A stretch of 64,000 nt of DNA. Source: Aquabacterium sp. CECT 9606. Its GTDB lineage: Bacteria; Pseudomonadota; Gammaproteobacteria; Burkholderiales; Burkholderiaceae_C. Under the pieces are notes generated by a model. It worked only from the letters and a program-made list of their open reading frames with translations, searched no databases and was not told where the DNA came from. Shown here piece after piece: positions 8,296-18,695 of the stretch. Both the position numbers and the translations under genes were made by a program. The stretch is from assembly GCF_918741295.1 (NCBI RefSeq), contig NZ_CAKKNB010000002.1, forward strand, positions 806,001-870,000, given 5' to 3'. The stretch's first letter is position 1. Every line of letters starts with the position of its first letter.

Positions 8296-10448
8296 GCGCT
8301 GGCGTCTTCGAAGCGACCGCCTTCTTGCGCCTGCTTGACCACGATGGCCGCGGGCTCGAAGCGCGGGCCATACTTCGCGGCCAACTCACGTGCGCGCTCG
8401 ACGAATTGCTTGGCACCGACCGCATTGATGAACTGCAAGGCGCCACCTTGGTTGGGTGCGAAGCCCCATCCGAAGATCGAGCCGATGTTGGTGTCGGCCA
8501 CCGAACGCACGACCTTCTCTTCATAACAGCGGGCCGCTTCGTTGGCTTGCGCGTACAGCATGCGGTCCACCAGCTCTTGCTGCGAAGGCTGATTGGCCAC
8601 GGGCGGGTAGACCTCCAGCAGGCCCGGCCACAGCGACTTCTCCTTGCCGTTGTAGTCGTAGAAGCCTTTGCCGGCCTTCTTGCCGATGCGCTCGTGCTCG
8701 CCTCCGATCTTCTGCACCACGGCAAAGCCTGGGTGCACGGCGGGCAACGGGCCGCCTTCGGCGATCAAGTCCTTCTTCGTTGTCTCGGCGATGTAGAGCG
8801 ACAGGCTCAGCGAGACCTCATCCTGCAAAGCCAGCGGCGGCATGGGCATGCCCGCCTTCATGCCGGCCACTTCGATGGAGCGTGGGTGCACGCCTTCGGC
8901 CAGCATCGCCATGCCTTCCATGATGTAGGTCGTGAACACGCGCGAGGTGTAGAAGCCGCGCTTGTCGTTGACCACGATGGGCGTCTTGCCGATCTGCAGC
9001 ACGTAGTCGAAGCCGCGCGCCAGGGTTTCATCAGACGTTTCCTTGCCGACGATGATCTCGACCAAGGGCATCTTGTCCACCGGTGAGAAGAAGTGCAAGC
9101 CGATGAAGTTCTGCGGGCGGGCGCTGGCCGTGGCCAGGCCGGTGATGGGCAAGGTGGAGGTGTTGGACGCGTACACGGCGCTGGCGGGGATCACCGCCTC
9201 GGCCTTCTGTGTGCACACGGCCTTGATGGCGCGGTCTTCGAACACGGCTTCGATCACCAGGTCGCAACCGGCCAGGTCGTCATACGAGGTGGTGGGCTTG
9301 ATGCGGGCCAGCAGCGCGTCGCGCTTGTCCGGCGTGCTGCGGCCACGGGCCACGGCCTTGTCCAACAGGCCTTGCGAATAGGCCTTGCCCTTGTCGGCGT
9401 TGTCTTGCGTGGTGTCCAGCAGCACGACATCGATGCCGACCTTGGCCGACACATAAGCGATGCCCGCGCCCATCATGCCGGCGCCCAGGATGCCAACCTT
9501 CTTGACCTTGGTCTCGGCCACGCCCTTGGGGCGCGATTGGCCCTTCTTGATGGCGTTGAGCTGGTGCCAAAGCGTGCCGATCATGTTCTTCGAGGTCTGC
9601 GACACAACGCAAGCGGCGAAGTAACGCGACTCGACCTGCGAGCCGGCGTCGAAGTCCAGCAGGCAGCCTTCGAACAGGCAGCTCATGATGTGCGTGATGG
9701 CGGGGTAGTTGCCATGCGCCTTGGCATTGGCCATGGACGGCGCGATGGCCAGCACCTGCACCACGGCCGGGCTCTTGCTGTCGCCGCCGGGGATGCGGAA
9801 GCCCTTGTTGTCCCAGGGCTGCGAGGCCTTTGGGTTGGCGGCGCACCAGGCACGCGCCTTGGCCAGCAGCTCGTCGCGACTGGATGCCAGTTCGGTCACC
9901 AGGCCCATCTCCTTGGCCTTGGCGGCGGTCAGCTCCTTGCCTTGCGTGATCAGCTCGAAGCTCTTCTGGATGCCGATCATGCGTGGCAGGCGTTGCGTGC
10001 CGCCACCGCCGGGCAGCAGGCCCAACTTGACTTCGGGCAGGCCCAGCTTGAGCTTGGGATCATCCAGCGCAATGCGGGCATGGCAGGCCAGGGCCAGCTC
10101 CAGGCCGCCACCCAGGGCCGTGCCATTGAGCGCAGCCACCACGGGCTTGCCGCATTTTTCCATGCGGCGCAGCATGCCCTTGAGGTCTTCGCACAGCTTG
10201 AAGGCTTCTTCAGCGCTGGTGATCTGTGTGAGCTGGTCGATGTCGGCGCCGACGATGAAGGTCGGCTTGCCCGAGGTGATGACCAGGCCTTTGAGGTTCG
10301 CATCCGTTTCCAGTTGCTGCACCAAGGCCGCGAAGGGCTCGACCAAGGTCGGGTTGAGCACATTCATCGCGCGGCCGGGCATGTCGATGGTGACCAGGCC
10401 GATGCCGTCGGCGTCGATGTCGAATGTGAAGGCTTGTGATTGAGTCAT
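8292..10448 (-). CDS. bifunctional enoyl-CoA hydratase / 3-hydroxyacyl-CoA dehydrogenase
   Basis: The 718-residue FadB/FadJ-type alpha subunit of the beta-oxidation complex is present in full. Residues 1-190 form a crotonase domain with both hydratase glutamates ([10 protein letters not shown], Glu117; GLPEVKLGL, Glu139). The NAD-binding motif GAGMMGAG lies at 322-329, followed by [17 protein letters not shown] with the catalytic His and then the C-terminal dehydrogenase helices ([10 protein letters not shown]). It hydrates trans-2-enoyl-CoA and oxidises the L-3-hydroxy product. ATG 10448 is 17 bp after the thiolase stop, and the stop overlaps the CoA-transferase start by 4 nt. Confidence 0.95.
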   Translation of the reverse strand: MTQSQAFTFDIDADGIGLVTIDMPGRAMNVLNPTLVEPFAALVQQLETDANLKGLVITSGKPTFIVGADIDQLTQITSAEEAFKLCEDLKGMLRRMEKCGKPVVAALNGTALGGGLELALACHARIALDDPKLKLGLPEVKLGLLPGGGGTQRLPRMIGIQKSFELITQGKELTAAKAKEMGLVTELASSRDELLAKARAWCAANPKASQPWDNKGFRIPGGDSKSPAVVQVLAIAPSMANAKAHGNYPAITHIMSCLFEGCLLDFDAGSQVESRYFAACVVSQTSKNMIGTLWHQLNAIKKGQSRPKGVAETKVKKVGILGAGMMGAGIAYVSAKVGIDVVLLDTTQDNADKGKAYSQGLLDKAVARGRSTPDKRDALLARIKPTTSYDDLAGCDLVIEAVFEDRAIKAVCTQKAEAVIPASAVYASNTSTLPITGLATASARPQNFIGLHFFSPVDKMPLVEIIVGKETSDETLARGFDYVLQIGKTPIVVNDKRGFYTSRVFTTYIMEGMAMLAEGVHPRSIEVAGMKAGMPMPPLALQDEVSLSLSLYIAETTKKDLIAEGGPLPAVHPGFAVVQKIGGEHERIGKKAGKGFYDYNGKEKSLWPGLLEVYPPVANQPSQQELVDRMLYAQANEAARCYEEKVVRSVADTNIGSIFGWGFAPNQGGALQFINAVGAKQFVERARELAAKYGPRFEPAAIVVKQAQEGGRFEDASA

Positions 10449-10465
10449 GGTGTGTGCCTCCGTGA

Positions 10466-11671
10466 TCAGACGCGTTCGATGATGGTGGCGATGCCCATGC
10501 CGGCACCGATGCACAAGGTGGCCAGCGCGGTGGACTTGCCGGTGCGCTCCAGTTCGTCCAGGGCGGTGCCCAGGATGATGGCGCCGGTGGCGCCCAGCGG
10601 GTGGCCCAGGGCGATGGCGCCGCCGTTGACGTTCACGCGGTCCAGGGGCACGCCCAGGTCGCGGGCTGTCTTCATGGGCACGGTGGCGAAGGCCTCGTTG
10701 ATTTCCCACAGGTCGATGTCACCCGCGGTCATGCCCAGCTTGTTCAGGGCTTTCACGCAGGCCGGTGTGGGGCCTGTCAGCATGATGGTGGGCTCGGAGC
10801 CGATGACCGAGCACATGCGCACCCGCGCCCGTGGCTTGAGGCCAGCTTTGATGCCCGCTTCCTTGCTGCCCAGCAGCACCAGGGCGGCGCCGTCGACGAT
10901 GCCGGACGAGTTGCCGGCGTGGTGGCTGTGGATCACCTTCTCGATGGTGGTGTACTTGTCGAGCGCGGTGGCGTCGAAGCCCATGGTGCCCATCATCTCG
11001 AACGAGGGCATCAGCTTGGCCAGCGATTCCACGGAAGTGCCAGGGCGCACGGTTTCATCGCGGCCCAGCATCAGCAAACCATTCAGGTCCTTCACCGGCA
11101 CGATGGACTTGTCGAAGCGGCCCTCGGCCTGCGCCAGGGCGGCACGGCGGTGCGACTCGGACGCGTAGGCGTCCAGGTCGGCGCGGCTGAAGCCTTCCAG
11201 CGTGGCGATCAGGTCGGCGCTGATGCCTTGTGGCACGAAAGCAGTGCCGCTGTTGATGCGCGGGTCCATGACCCAGGCACCGCCGTCGCTGCCCATGGGC
11301 CAGCGGCTCATGGATTCAACGCCGCCGGCCACGATCATGTCTTCCATGCCGGAGCCAATGCGTTGGGCCGCCTGGTTGACGGCTTCGAGGCCTGAGGCGC
11401 AGAAGCGCGACAGCGTCACGCCCGAGACGGACTGGGCCCAGCCGGCATCCAGCACGGCGGTGCGCGCGATGTCGGCGCCTTGTTCGCCCACGGGCGTCAC
11501 GCAACCCAGCACCAGGTCATCGACCAGCGAGGTGTCCAGCTGATTGCGGCTTTGCAGCGCCTGCAGCAGGGTGCGCAGCAGCCAAACGGGCGTGGCCTGG
11601 TGCAGGCTGCCGTCTTTCTTGCCTTTGCCGCGCGGTGTGCGCACGGTGTCGAAAATGTAGGCTTCGGTCAT
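10466..11671 (-). CDS. acetyl-CoA C-acyltransferase (thiolase)
   Basis: The product is 401 residues. The acyl-accepting Cys lies in [12 protein letters not shown] (Cys91). The other active-site signatures are [27 protein letters not shown] (His) and CIGAGMG (second Cys). It cleaves 3-ketoacyl-CoA with CoA to give acetyl-CoA and a shortened acyl-CoA, the last step of the cycle. It lies 31 bp from the upstream dehydrogenase and 17 bp from the downstream FadB-type gene, so the three form the operon core. A degradative FadA-type role is favoured over a biosynthetic one by the neighbours. Confidence 0.95.
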   Translation of the reverse strand: MTEAYIFDTVRTPRGKGKKDGSLHQATPVWLLRTLLQALQSRNQLDTSLVDDLVLGCVTPVGEQGADIARTAVLDAGWAQSVSGVTLSRFCASGLEAVNQAAQRIGSGMEDMIVAGGVESMSRWPMGSDGGAWVMDPRINSGTAFVPQGISADLIATLEGFSRADLDAYASESHRRAALAQAEGRFDKSIVPVKDLNGLLMLGRDETVRPGTSVESLAKLMPSFEMMGTMGFDATALDKYTTIEKVIHSHHAGNSSGIVDGAALVLLGSKEAGIKAGLKPRARVRMCSVIGSEPTIMLTGPTPACVKALNKLGMTAGDIDLWEINEAFATVPMKTARDLGVPLDRVNVNGGAIALGHPLGATGAIILGTALDELERTGKSTALATLCIGAGMGIATIIERV

Positions 11672-11702
11672 GGGGAAGCTCCTTGAGAAAAATGAGTGAG
11701 GG

Positions 11703-12857
11703 TCAGAGGAAGCGCGAAGCCAGCTCTTTCATGATTTCATTGGTGCCACCGTAGATGCGTTGCACGCGCGAATCGGCCCACAGGCGGGCGATCGGGTATT
11801 CCTTCATGTAGCCATAGCCACCGAAGAGCTGCAGGCATTCGTCGACCAGCTTGCACTGGTTGTCGGTGATCCAGTACTTGATCAACGCGGCGCGGTCCAC
11901 GCCCAGCTTGCCTTGCAGGTGCTCCACCATCGCGGCATCGACCAGGGCGCGGGAGGCCAGCAGCAGGGCCTGGCATTCGGCCAGCTTGAAGCGCGTGTTC
12001 TGGAACTGGAAGATCGGCTTGCCGAAGGCCTTGCGCTCCTTCGTGTACTCCAGCGTGACCTTCATGGCCAGCTCCATCGCGGCGATGCCGGCCAGGGCCA
12101 CCAGCATGCGCTCTTGCGGCAGCTGTTCCATCAGCTGGAAGAAGCCCATGCCCTCGACGCCGCCGATCAGGTTGGAGGCGGGCACGATCACATCGTCGAA
12201 GAACAGCTCGGAGGTGTCCTGTGCGTCCATGCCGATCTTGTCGAGGTTGCGGCCACGGCGGAAGCCTGGCGCCTCGTCGGTTTCGACCACGAACAGCGAG
12301 ATGCCTTGCGCGCCCTTGTCCTTGTCGGTCTTGGCGACCACGATCACCAGGTTGGCCAACTGGCCATTGGTGATGAAGGTCTTGCTGCCGTTGATCTTGT
12401 AGGTGTCGCCTTCTTTCAGGGCCAGGGTGCGAACGCCCTGCAGGTCGGAGCCGGTGCCGGGTTCGGTCATGGCGATGGCGCTGATGAGCTCGCCAGTGGC
12501 CAGGCGCGGCAGCCAGCGCTTCTTTTGCTCCTCGGTGCCGTAGTGGAAGATGTAAGGCGCGACGATGCCCGAGTGCAGCGAGCCGCCAAAGCCGCCGATG
12601 CAGGCCTCGCCCTGGGCCAGCACCAAGGCCGCTTCGTGGCCGAAGTCGCCACCGCCGCCGCCATACTGTTCAGGTGTCGAGGCGCACAGGAAGCCGTTGG
12701 CGCCGGCATCGCGCCAGGCCTGGTGGTCCATCACGCCGGCATGTCGCCAGGCTTCGTCCTTGGGGCCCCACTGTTCTGTCATGAAACGCTTGGCCGACTC
12801 GAACACCATTTTGTGTTCGTCGGTCATCCAGGTCGCAGGGAAGTTTTGAATCGCCAT
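11703..12857 (-). CDS. acyl-CoA dehydrogenase (operon copy 1)
   Basis: The product is 384 residues. Family motifs are [40 protein letters not shown] and the C-terminal [20 protein letters not shown] with [17 protein letters not shown]. The E in TNEIM is the expected catalytic base. It is the first gene of the beta-oxidation operon and faces a divergent TetR gene across 211 bp. I chose ATG 12857; an in-frame TTG at 12917 would run into the palindromic operator region. It is only distantly like the second dehydrogenase of the operon, so the two probably cover different acyl chains. Confidence 0.93.
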   Translation of the reverse strand: MAIQNFPATWMTDEHKMVFESAKRFMTEQWGPKDEAWRHAGVMDHQAWRDAGANGFLCASTPEQYGGGGGDFGHEAALVLAQGEACIGGFGGSLHSGIVAPYIFHYGTEEQKKRWLPRLATGELISAIAMTEPGTGSDLQGVRTLALKEGDTYKINGSKTFITNGQLANLVIVVAKTDKDKGAQGISLFVVETDEAPGFRRGRNLDKIGMDAQDTSELFFDDVIVPASNLIGGVEGMGFFQLMEQLPQERMLVALAGIAAMELAMKVTLEYTKERKAFGKPIFQFQNTRFKLAECQALLLASRALVDAAMVEHLQGKLGVDRAALIKYWITDNQCKLVDECLQLFGGYGYMKEYPIARLWADSRVQRIYGGTNEIMKELASRFL

Positions 12858-12920
12858 CGTGTGTGTCCTCGGTATCTCTCTTGCCAAATTGCTGCGCTGC
12901 GGCATTTGGTCAGACAAAAA

Positions 12921-12936
12921 GGTAATTTAAATTACC
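12921..12936. promoter_or_regulatory. 16-bp perfect palindrome, probable TetR operator
   Basis: GGTAATTTAAATTACC is a perfect palindrome in the divergent intergenic region between the beta-oxidation operon and the TetR gene. It lies 64 bp upstream of the first dehydrogenase start. It is very AT-rich in a GC-rich genome. A related imperfect site lies about 95 bp further on, next to the regulator. TetR dimers bind palindromes of this size, so this is a strong operator candidate. Confidence 0.75.
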
Positions 12937-13031
12937 GTAGTTGGTGATGCGCGCAAAGTCGGGAGATATTGGCGGGATGGCGCTGCATTGGCAAGTAAAA
13001 GTGACTTTGCAGCCTCATTCAGGCATCATTT

Positions 13032-13047
13032 GGTAATATTTATTTCC
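13032..13047. promoter_or_regulatory. second, imperfect operator-like site
   Basis: GGTAATATTTATTTCC shares GGTAAT with the perfect palindrome at 12921 and keeps 6 of 8 symmetric pairs. It lies 22 bp before the TetR start codon. It may be the autoregulatory site. Confidence 0.5.
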
Positions 13048-13068
13048 ATGCTGGAAACCGCCTGATCC

Positions 13069-13713
13069 ATGAGTTCAACCGCCATTTCGCCCGCCCGCAA
13101 CCCCGCTGCCGACGACCGCCAGGCGATCCTGGCCACCATGCGGCCTGACACGCTCAAGCGCATCGAGAAAGCCGTGCTCGACCTGTTTTCGCTGCAGGAT
13201 TTTCACGACGTGAGCCTGCTGGATGTGGCCAAGGCCGCCAATGTGTCGCTGCAGACCATCTACAAGTACTTTGGCAGCAAGGAAACCCTGGTCTACGCCA
13301 TGCTGGATGTGATGCTGGGCCGCCTGGCCGAGCGCATGATTGACCACCTGCAGGGCATCGACGACGCACGCGAGCGCCTGCGCAAGACCTGCTGGGTCAC
13401 GCTGGACTACATGGACAAGCACCCGGCCGTGATGCTGTTGCTGTTCACCGCCGTGCCGGTTTCGCGGCACCGCAACATCCGCATCTACGAAAGCCCCGAG
13501 CTGATGAGCGCCTTCCTGGGGGTGTTCAAGGATGGCCAGCAGCGCGGGGTGCTCAACAATCGGGTGTCCAGCAAGATCCTGCTGGACGTGTTCATGGGCA
13601 TCGTCGGCCGCGTGGTGCTGATGCACATCGTGCGGCGCGAGGATCGCTCCCTGATCGATCAGTTCGACGAGCTTTTCAACATCTTGTGGCGGGCGATGTC
13701 GCTGCCTGAGTAG
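13069..13713 (+). CDS. TetR family regulator of the beta-oxidation operon
   Basis: The product is 214 residues. An N-terminal TetR DNA-binding domain covers about residues 25-75, with the helix-turn-helix in VSLLDVAKAANVSLQTIYKY followed by FGSKETLVYAM. The rest is a helical ligand-binding domain with no recognisable subfamily motif. It is divergent from the six-gene fatty-acid operon, with palindromes at 12921 and 13032 between them. By analogy with FadR/PsrA-type TetR proteins it probably represses the operon and is released by an acyl-CoA. That ligand is inferred, not seen. ATG 13069 is the only good start. Confidence 0.87.
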   Translation: MSSTAISPARNPAADDRQAILATMRPDTLKRIEKAVLDLFSLQDFHDVSLLDVAKAANVSLQTIYKYFGSKETLVYAMLDVMLGRLAERMIDHLQGIDDARERLRKTCWVTLDYMDKHPAVMLLLFTAVPVSRHRNIRIYESPELMSAFLGVFKDGQQRGVLNNRVSSKILLDVFMGIVGRVVLMHIVRREDRSLIDQFDELFNILWRAMSLPE

Positions 13714-13829
13714 GGGCCCGGCGGCGGTACTTTTCCTGGTCGAGGTGACCGTGAGCGCTGGGGACTCGTCAAGCCGGGCGTTTCATGAATAAAATGTGAG
13801 TGCTTGCCTTCGCTTTAAAGGGTCAACCC

Positions 13830-14219
13830 ATGAGTCGCTTGCCCCATCTGGCCAATGACACCTCTGACTCAACCGAAGACACTGGTTCGGGAGCCAGTCG
13901 CCGCACCCATGCCCGCTTGGCGGTCAGGCGGCCGGTTTCGCTGACCATGAGCGACGGCCGTGTCCGTTCTGGCACCACGGTCGATGTCAGCCAGTTGGGC
14001 TTGTCGCTGACCACGGACAAGCCGATCGCCCCCGGCAGCAAATGCCAGGTGCGGGTGGAGTGGGTCACGGGTGCGGCACCCAAGTCGGTCGAGATTGCCG
14101 CCAAGGCGGTCTACTCCTCTTACAGCGGGCCCAAGTGTTTTCGCATCGGCCTGATCTTCACCGAGAAGGGCGCTGATGCCATGGCCCTGGTCCAGCACCT
14201 GCTGGGTGGCGGCGCCTGA
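13830..14219 (+). CDS. single-domain PilZ protein
   Basis: The product is 129 residues. A PilZ c-di-GMP-binding domain starts at about residue 27: the R-x-x-x-R segment is in RTHARLAVRRPVSL, and the D/N-x-S-x-x-G motif is VDVSQLGLSL. The beta-barrel strand CFRIGLIF follows. There is no enzymatic or output domain, so it should act as a small adaptor that changes partner binding with c-di-GMP. I chose ATG 13830; an upstream GTG in frame is less likely. A second PilZ protein follows about 120 bp later. Confidence 0.88.
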   Translation: MSRLPHLANDTSDSTEDTGSGASRRTHARLAVRRPVSLTMSDGRVRSGTTVDVSQLGLSLTTDKPIAPGSKCQVRVEWVTGAAPKSVEIAAKAVYSSYSGPKCFRIGLIFTEKGADAMALVQHLLGGGA

Positions 14220-14340
14220 GACTTCGGCTTCCACCATTGGCGCATGAAGGTGTTGCGCTGACATACAACACACCACTTGGGTCAATGCGCCCAAAATAAG
14301 CCCGATGCCAACCGGCGGTTTCAATACTGAGAGAGGGCTT

Positions 14341-15012
14341 ATGCCAAACGACACCCAACACGCCCCCGTCACTGAGGTGGGCTTGCGATCACTCAAGCTG
14401 CGCCCCGGCGTGGCCTTGCAGACGCAAGGTGTCAAGCCTGGTTCGCCCAAGCTGGAGGCGCAGTTCCTGGCCGCCATTGAAGGCAAGGGCGTGATGGTGG
14501 GGCCGCATGCCGCGTCCAGTGGCAAGTCGCCCTTGAAGGCGGGCGATGAGTACACCGTGCAGGGTTTCACAGGCCAGCACGACTTCTCGTTCAAGGCCCA
14601 GGTCATCCAGACCTTCGAGGTGCCTTTCGTGTACGCGCTGCTGGTTTATCCCAAGGTGGTCCAGGCGCGCCAGGTGCGGCGCTCGTTGCGCATGAAAACA
14701 TCCCTGCCGGCCAAGGTGTCCTTGCCGGGTGGCAGCAGTGCCATCGGTGCCACGTTGGTCGATGTGAGCCCCTTTGGGGCCATGGTGCACGCGCCCAGCA
14801 CCGTGGGGGCGATTGGCGACCTTGTCAACCTGGCGGTGACGGTGGACTTCGAGGGGGAGCCGGTGAATCTGGAGATCCCTGCCGCCTTGTGCCACAGCCA
14901 CAAGGCCGAGGCGGGCGACGGGGTCCACGTGGGCATGTCGTTCAAGACCGTGTCGCAGCGCGACAGGCTGATCCTGCATTACCTGGCCCAGTCGTCGACC
15001 GAGCCAGTGTGA
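14341..15012 (+). CDS. YcgR-like protein: flagellar-brake N-domain plus PilZ domain
   Basis: The product is 223 residues. The N-terminal half (LRPGVALQTQG, MVGPHAASSGKSPLKAGDEY, FEVPFVYALLVYPK) resembles the YcgR N-domain. The C-terminal half is a PilZ domain with QVRRSLRMKTSLPAKV (R-x-x-x-R type) and LVDVSPFGAMVHAPS (D-x-S-x-x-G). YcgR proteins bind c-di-GMP and slow the flagellar motor, although relatives have other targets. ATG 14341 has a GAGAGGG ribosome-binding site, better than the in-frame ATG 14305. No flagellar gene is nearby. Confidence 0.87.
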   Translation: MPNDTQHAPVTEVGLRSLKLRPGVALQTQGVKPGSPKLEAQFLAAIEGKGVMVGPHAASSGKSPLKAGDEYTVQGFTGQHDFSFKAQVIQTFEVPFVYALLVYPKVVQARQVRRSLRMKTSLPAKVSLPGGSSAIGATLVDVSPFGAMVHAPSTVGAIGDLVNLAVTVDFEGEPVNLEIPAALCHSHKAEAGDGVHVGMSFKTVSQRDRLILHYLAQSSTEPV

Positions 15013-15021
15013 GCTTGGCCG

Positions 15022-15597
15022 TCAGGGCGTTTGAACCGCTTCCACCTGGATGCGCAGAGTCACGTCCATCTTGAAGCCATAGGGCTTGCCGGCATCGATG
15101 CCGAATTCATCGCGGTTGATGGTCGCTGCAGCATCGGCACCGCAAAGCTCGCGCTTGAGCATGGGGTGCGGGATGCACTTGAAGCTGTTGACCTTGAGCA
15201 CCACCGGCTTGGTCACGCCATGCAGCGTCAACTCGCCGACCACTTGGGTGGGCGCGCCATTGACGAAAGCATCCAGCTTGCCTTTGTAGCGGGCCTGGGG
15301 GTATTTGGCCGTGTCGAACAACTCCGCGCTCTTGGCCTTGTCATTCATGATGCCCAGGCCAAAGTCCACGCTGTCGGCATCAATGACCACATCAACCGTG
15401 CCCGCGCCCGCCGCCCTGTCCAGGGTGACCTGGCCGCTGGTCTTGTTGAACTTGCCGCGCCAGACCGAGATGCCCATGTGGTCGGCCTCGAAGCTGGGGA
15501 AAGTGTGGGTGGGGTCAATGGTGTAGTTGACCGGGGCGGCCGAGGCTGCCCCCCCGATGGCCAGGGTGCTCAGCAGCACGCCAAGAAGCTTGTTCAT
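15022..15597 (-). CDS. YceI family periplasmic protein
   Basis: The product is 191 residues. The signal peptide is residues 1-20 ([20 protein letters not shown]). The mature part has the YceI signature: [50 protein letters not shown], and [16 protein letters not shown]. YceI proteins are lipocalin-like barrels that bind polyprenoid lipids. Two Cys residues ([17 protein letters not shown]) may form a disulfide in the periplasm. It is convergent with the YcgR-like gene, with only about 10 bp between the stops. Confidence 0.93.
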   Translation of the reverse strand: MNKLLGVLLSTLAIGGAASAAPVNYTIDPTHTFPSFEADHMGISVWRGKFNKTSGQVTLDRAAGAGTVDVVIDADSVDFGLGIMNDKAKSAELFDTAKYPQARYKGKLDAFVNGAPTQVVGELTLHGVTKPVVLKVNSFKCIPHPMLKRELCGADAAATINRDEFGIDAGKPYGFKMDVTLRIQVEAVQTP

Positions 15598-15783
15598 GCG
15601 AATCCTCTTTGTGGTGGATGACGAGCGCCAGTTTAAGCATGAAGCCCGCCTTCTTCGGGCTCGAAACAATTGCAACAAAGGCGGACCTGGGTTGAAGCGC
15701 TGTTGAAACGAGGCTTGCGCAAACTTCATTTCATCGGAACACACACCGCCCAGTTTTTTCTTCCACCTTTGATTGGACATCCC

Positions 15784-17832
15784 ATGAAATCAGCATCACA
15801 CGCCCTGCTCGGTGCAGGCGCCTTCCTCGTCAGCGGCCTGGCCGCCGCCCTCATCCCCACCAGCGCCATCGCGGCCGCCACCCTGCAAATTGTGGAAGGC
15901 AGCGGTGAGTTCCAGTTCCTGCAGAGCGCGATCACCGTGGTCAAGCCCCAGATCGTGACGCTGCAGTGGACCACTGACCAGGTGGCCACCGGCGGCACCT
16001 GGCAAGTCACCAACGCGGCCAGCCAGGTCGTGGCCAGTGGTGAGTCTGTGGCGCCCACGGCCGGGCACTTCCAGCGCTTCAGCCTGCCAGCCACGGCCTT
16101 CCTGGTCTCGCCCACGGTGGCCGCGCCCACCAAGTTCTACATCAAGATCACCCCGCACAACGCGGCCAATGCACCCTTGGGCTCGGCCTCGCCCACCGTC
16201 ATGGTCACCGAGGTGCCTGATGTGAGCCAGCCGCCCATCGTCTTGGGTGATGTGGCCAAGTTTCCCAAGGTCGAGATCATCAACTACGACGAGAAGATCG
16301 GCGTGGTGCCGCTCACGCAGATCCACTATGCCGGTGCCGACGTGACCTTGCGGGTGAGCAACAAGACCAATCAAGCCACCGATCCGATGTGGTTGTCCTT
16401 GAAGGACTTCAATGTGCTGATGCGGCAGACCACGTCGAGCATCGCCATCCCCGCGCTGGCGCCGTGGACTTCGCAAACCGTCTCAGTGCACCTGGACGCG
16501 GTGTTGCCACCGGCCCAATCGCAATTGCCTCAAGACCAGCAGTACTCGTTGTGGAATCAGCAGTACCGCGCGGCCTGCGGCATCCAACTGCGCAGCGTGC
16601 TGGATTGGCGCGGCCCGGTGGCGGACACGCCGATTGGTGAGCACCTGGAATCGCTGTTGGTCAAAGAGGGCTGGAGCGACTATGCCAAGGTGCCACCCAG
16701 CGTGCCTGTCTGCAATGGCAAGGCTTGCGTCTCGGTCTGCGAGATCGACAAGAAGCTGCGTGCCCAGCTGGATGGCAAGGTCACTGGCTACTCCTTCTTC
16801 GTGGGCAACTACCCCAAGTTCGGCAGCGGGGGCCAGGCACGTGTCACGGCGGATGGTGCATTGCCTTTCACTTCGTCCACCAAGATCACGGTGGCCAGTG
16901 TCAGCAAGTTCGTGACGGCGGTGGCGGCGGTTCGCATCCTGGACCAGGCCGGTGTCAGCCTGGACGCGCCGATCGGGCCTTACCTGCCAGCAGACTGGTC
17001 ATCGGCCAGCAACTATGTCAAGAACATCACCTTCTCGCAACTGCTGGGTCAACGCAGCGGCATCAAGGACTATGGCAATGTCTCGCAAGACTATGCACAA
17101 CTGAAGAAGTTTTTCACGGCGAGCGTGAACCCCAAGGGCGCGACCACCTGCCAAGGTTCAGGCGTGGTCAACCCAGCCAACCCGATCAACATGACAGACA
17201 TGGGCTGGTGCTACAGCAACTACAACTTCGCCATCATGCGGGTGTTGTTGCCCAAGGTGGCGGGTTACGCGGAGGACATCAACCTGCTGACACGCCCATT
17301 GACCCTGGCCAACCAGTACGTGAAGCTGGTGCAGCAGAATGTGTTTGACCGCGTGGGCCAAACGGGCGTGACCTGCAAGCCGCCCGTTTCCAACAACCAT
17401 GCTTATGCTTACAAGAGCGCGGGCCTCAACGTGGCGGGCACCGACTTTGGCGATGTCTCGCTGATCTGCGGTGCCGCGGGTTGGTACCTGTCGACTGAAG
17501 ACTTGGCCAAGGTGATGCTGAGCCTGAATGCCAAGGACGGCAAGATCCTGGCGGCCACGCCGACCAAGGATTTGTTCGACACGATGCGCAAGCGCGGCCT
17601 GGGCTGGGATGTGGTGTTGAACACCGAGCTGGAGAAGAACGGTGGCTGGGGTGCCAACTGCAATGGCGCCAATGTGTGCGACAACATCAGCACGTCGGTG
17701 GCCTTGTTTGGTCCGGTGGTCGGTCCTCGCTTGCCGGGTGTGCTGTTCCTGAACTCGAACATCACGGGCGGCGGCGGTGCCAAGGGCGTGCTTGAAAAGG
17801 CGTACACCGACTCGATCTACACCCTGCCTTGA
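15784..17832 (+). CDS. secreted serine beta-lactamase-like hydrolase with a long N-terminal domain
   Basis: The product is 682 residues. Residues 1-33 are a Sec signal peptide ending in SAIAA. Residues 35-330 are of unknown type, beta-rich by eye. From about residue 350 the protein is a class C beta-lactamase/transpeptidase fold: the nucleophile motif S-V-S-K has Ser372 and Lys375, the second motif Y-S-N has Tyr477, and [13 protein letters not shown] precedes it. Several paired cysteines ([17 protein letters not shown]) suggest disulfides and export. It could be an esterase, a D-aminopeptidase or a penicillin-binding relative. The substrate is not evident. Confidence 0.82.
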   Translation: MKSASHALLGAGAFLVSGLAAALIPTSAIAAATLQIVEGSGEFQFLQSAITVVKPQIVTLQWTTDQVATGGTWQVTNAASQVVASGESVAPTAGHFQRFSLPATAFLVSPTVAAPTKFYIKITPHNAANAPLGSASPTVMVTEVPDVSQPPIVLGDVAKFPKVEIINYDEKIGVVPLTQIHYAGADVTLRVSNKTNQATDPMWLSLKDFNVLMRQTTSSIAIPALAPWTSQTVSVHLDAVLPPAQSQLPQDQQYSLWNQQYRAACGIQLRSVLDWRGPVADTPIGEHLESLLVKEGWSDYAKVPPSVPVCNGKACVSVCEIDKKLRAQLDGKVTGYSFFVGNYPKFGSGGQARVTADGALPFTSSTKITVASVSKFVTAVAAVRILDQAGVSLDAPIGPYLPADWSSASNYVKNITFSQLLGQRSGIKDYGNVSQDYAQLKKFFTASVNPKGATTCQGSGVVNPANPINMTDMGWCYSNYNFAIMRVLLPKVAGYAEDINLLTRPLTLANQYVKLVQQNVFDRVGQTGVTCKPPVSNNHAYAYKSAGLNVAGTDFGDVSLICGAAGWYLSTEDLAKVMLSLNAKDGKILAATPTKDLFDTMRKRGLGWDVVLNTELEKNGGWGANCNGANVCDNISTSVALFGPVVGPRLPGVLFLNSNITGGGGAKGVLEKAYTDSIYTLP

Positions 17833-17898
17833 CCGGCGAACCAGGGCGGGCACGTGGATTGCGCTGCAAGTTCATCACAGCAATTGACGAGGTCAATC

Positions 17899-18228
17899 AT
17901 GATGATGAAAAGCAGGATGGCCATCGCAACGCTCGCCCTGACCACGATGGCCGCGATATCGCAAAGCAACGAGTCCTTGCAAATCCGGTCACTTGACGTG
18001 ATCCAGGGCGCGCCCACCAGTTCATTCACCGGTGAGGCGCGCAACGTCGCAGGCCGCGTCATCAAAGAGGCGGTGATTCAGTTCAACCTGTACGACGCGC
18101 AGGGCAATCTGGTGGGCAACGCCGAGACGCGCGCCAGCAACATCGAGCCAGATGCGGTCTGGAAATTCCAGGCGGCGCCCAAGGTCCCCTTCACCACGGT
18201 GAAGGCTTTCGATGTGAAGGCGTACTGA
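17899..18228 (+). CDS. secreted FxLYD-domain protein
   Basis: The product is 109 residues. A signal peptide covers about residues 1-21 (MMMKSRMAIATLALTTMAAI). The mature part contains the F-x-L-Y-D motif as FNLYDAQGNLVGNAETRASN, with the preceding SSFTGEARNVAGRVIKEAVI strand typical of the FxLYD immunoglobulin-like fold. Such domains are carried by small envelope proteins of unknown role. It lies 66 bp after the serine hydrolase on the same strand and may be co-transcribed. Confidence 0.75.
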   Translation: MMMKSRMAIATLALTTMAAISQSNESLQIRSLDVIQGAPTSSFTGEARNVAGRVIKEAVIQFNLYDAQGNLVGNAETRASNIEPDAVWKFQAAPKVPFTTVKAFDVKAY

Positions 18229-18262
18229 GCATGCCGGATCTGCATCATTTACACACGGGTTT

Positions 18263-18299
18263 ACGGGTGGCGCTGGGGTCTTGATCCTGGGCCACCCGT
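18263..18299. terminator. inverted repeat, possible terminator
   Basis: The arms ACGGGTGG and CCACCCGT enclose 21 nt, which can fold further. It lies downstream of the FxLYD gene and before the next plus-strand gene. No T-run follows, so it may be factor-dependent or merely structural. Confidence 0.35.
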
Positions 18300-18353
18300 C
18301 CCTATATGCTGGTGGTGCCTTCGCAAGTTGTCAGTGAACAGGAGTTGCCCGTC

Positions 18354-18686
18354 ATGACTCAATCCTCTCCCCAGGCCGGCTCTGCCCAGCTGTCCATCAT
18401 CGAAACATTGGCTTATGCCCTGGAGCGCGTCGAGCGCGGCTTCAGTTCGGTCAGCCCGCTGCAATACCGCCAATTGACGGCGCGTTTGAGCGAGGCCTTG
18501 CGCACCGTGGGGCCAGGCGTGTCTTTGCAACCCCTGCTGGACGCTTTTCCCGCCACGGCCGAGCTGTACGAGAACGTGAATTACGAGCGCGCCGGCCTGT
18601 GCCGCTCGCCTTTGCAAGCCAGCTCGGATGCCGAAGTGATGGCCCGCACCATCCTGGCCCGGGCGCGGTGCTCTGAAGGCTGCTGA
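18354..18686 (+). CDS. small conserved-looking protein of unknown function
   Basis: The product is 110 residues and I do not recognise it. It is all-helical by eye (SIIETLAYALERVERGFSSV, SPLQYRQLTARLSEALRTVG), with no signal peptide or membrane segment. It ends with a helix containing two Cys (RARCSEGC). Codon use matches its neighbours, so it looks like a real gene. ATG 18354 lies 10 bp after a GGAG-like site; an in-frame ATG at 18306 is possible. It converges with the MerR gene, with about 10 bp between stops. Confidence 0.6.
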   Translation: MTQSSPQAGSAQLSIIETLAYALERVERGFSSVSPLQYRQLTARLSEALRTVGPGVSLQPLLDAFPATAELYENVNYERAGLCRSPLQASSDAEVMARTILARARCSEGC

Positions 18687-18695
18687 TCGGGATGA

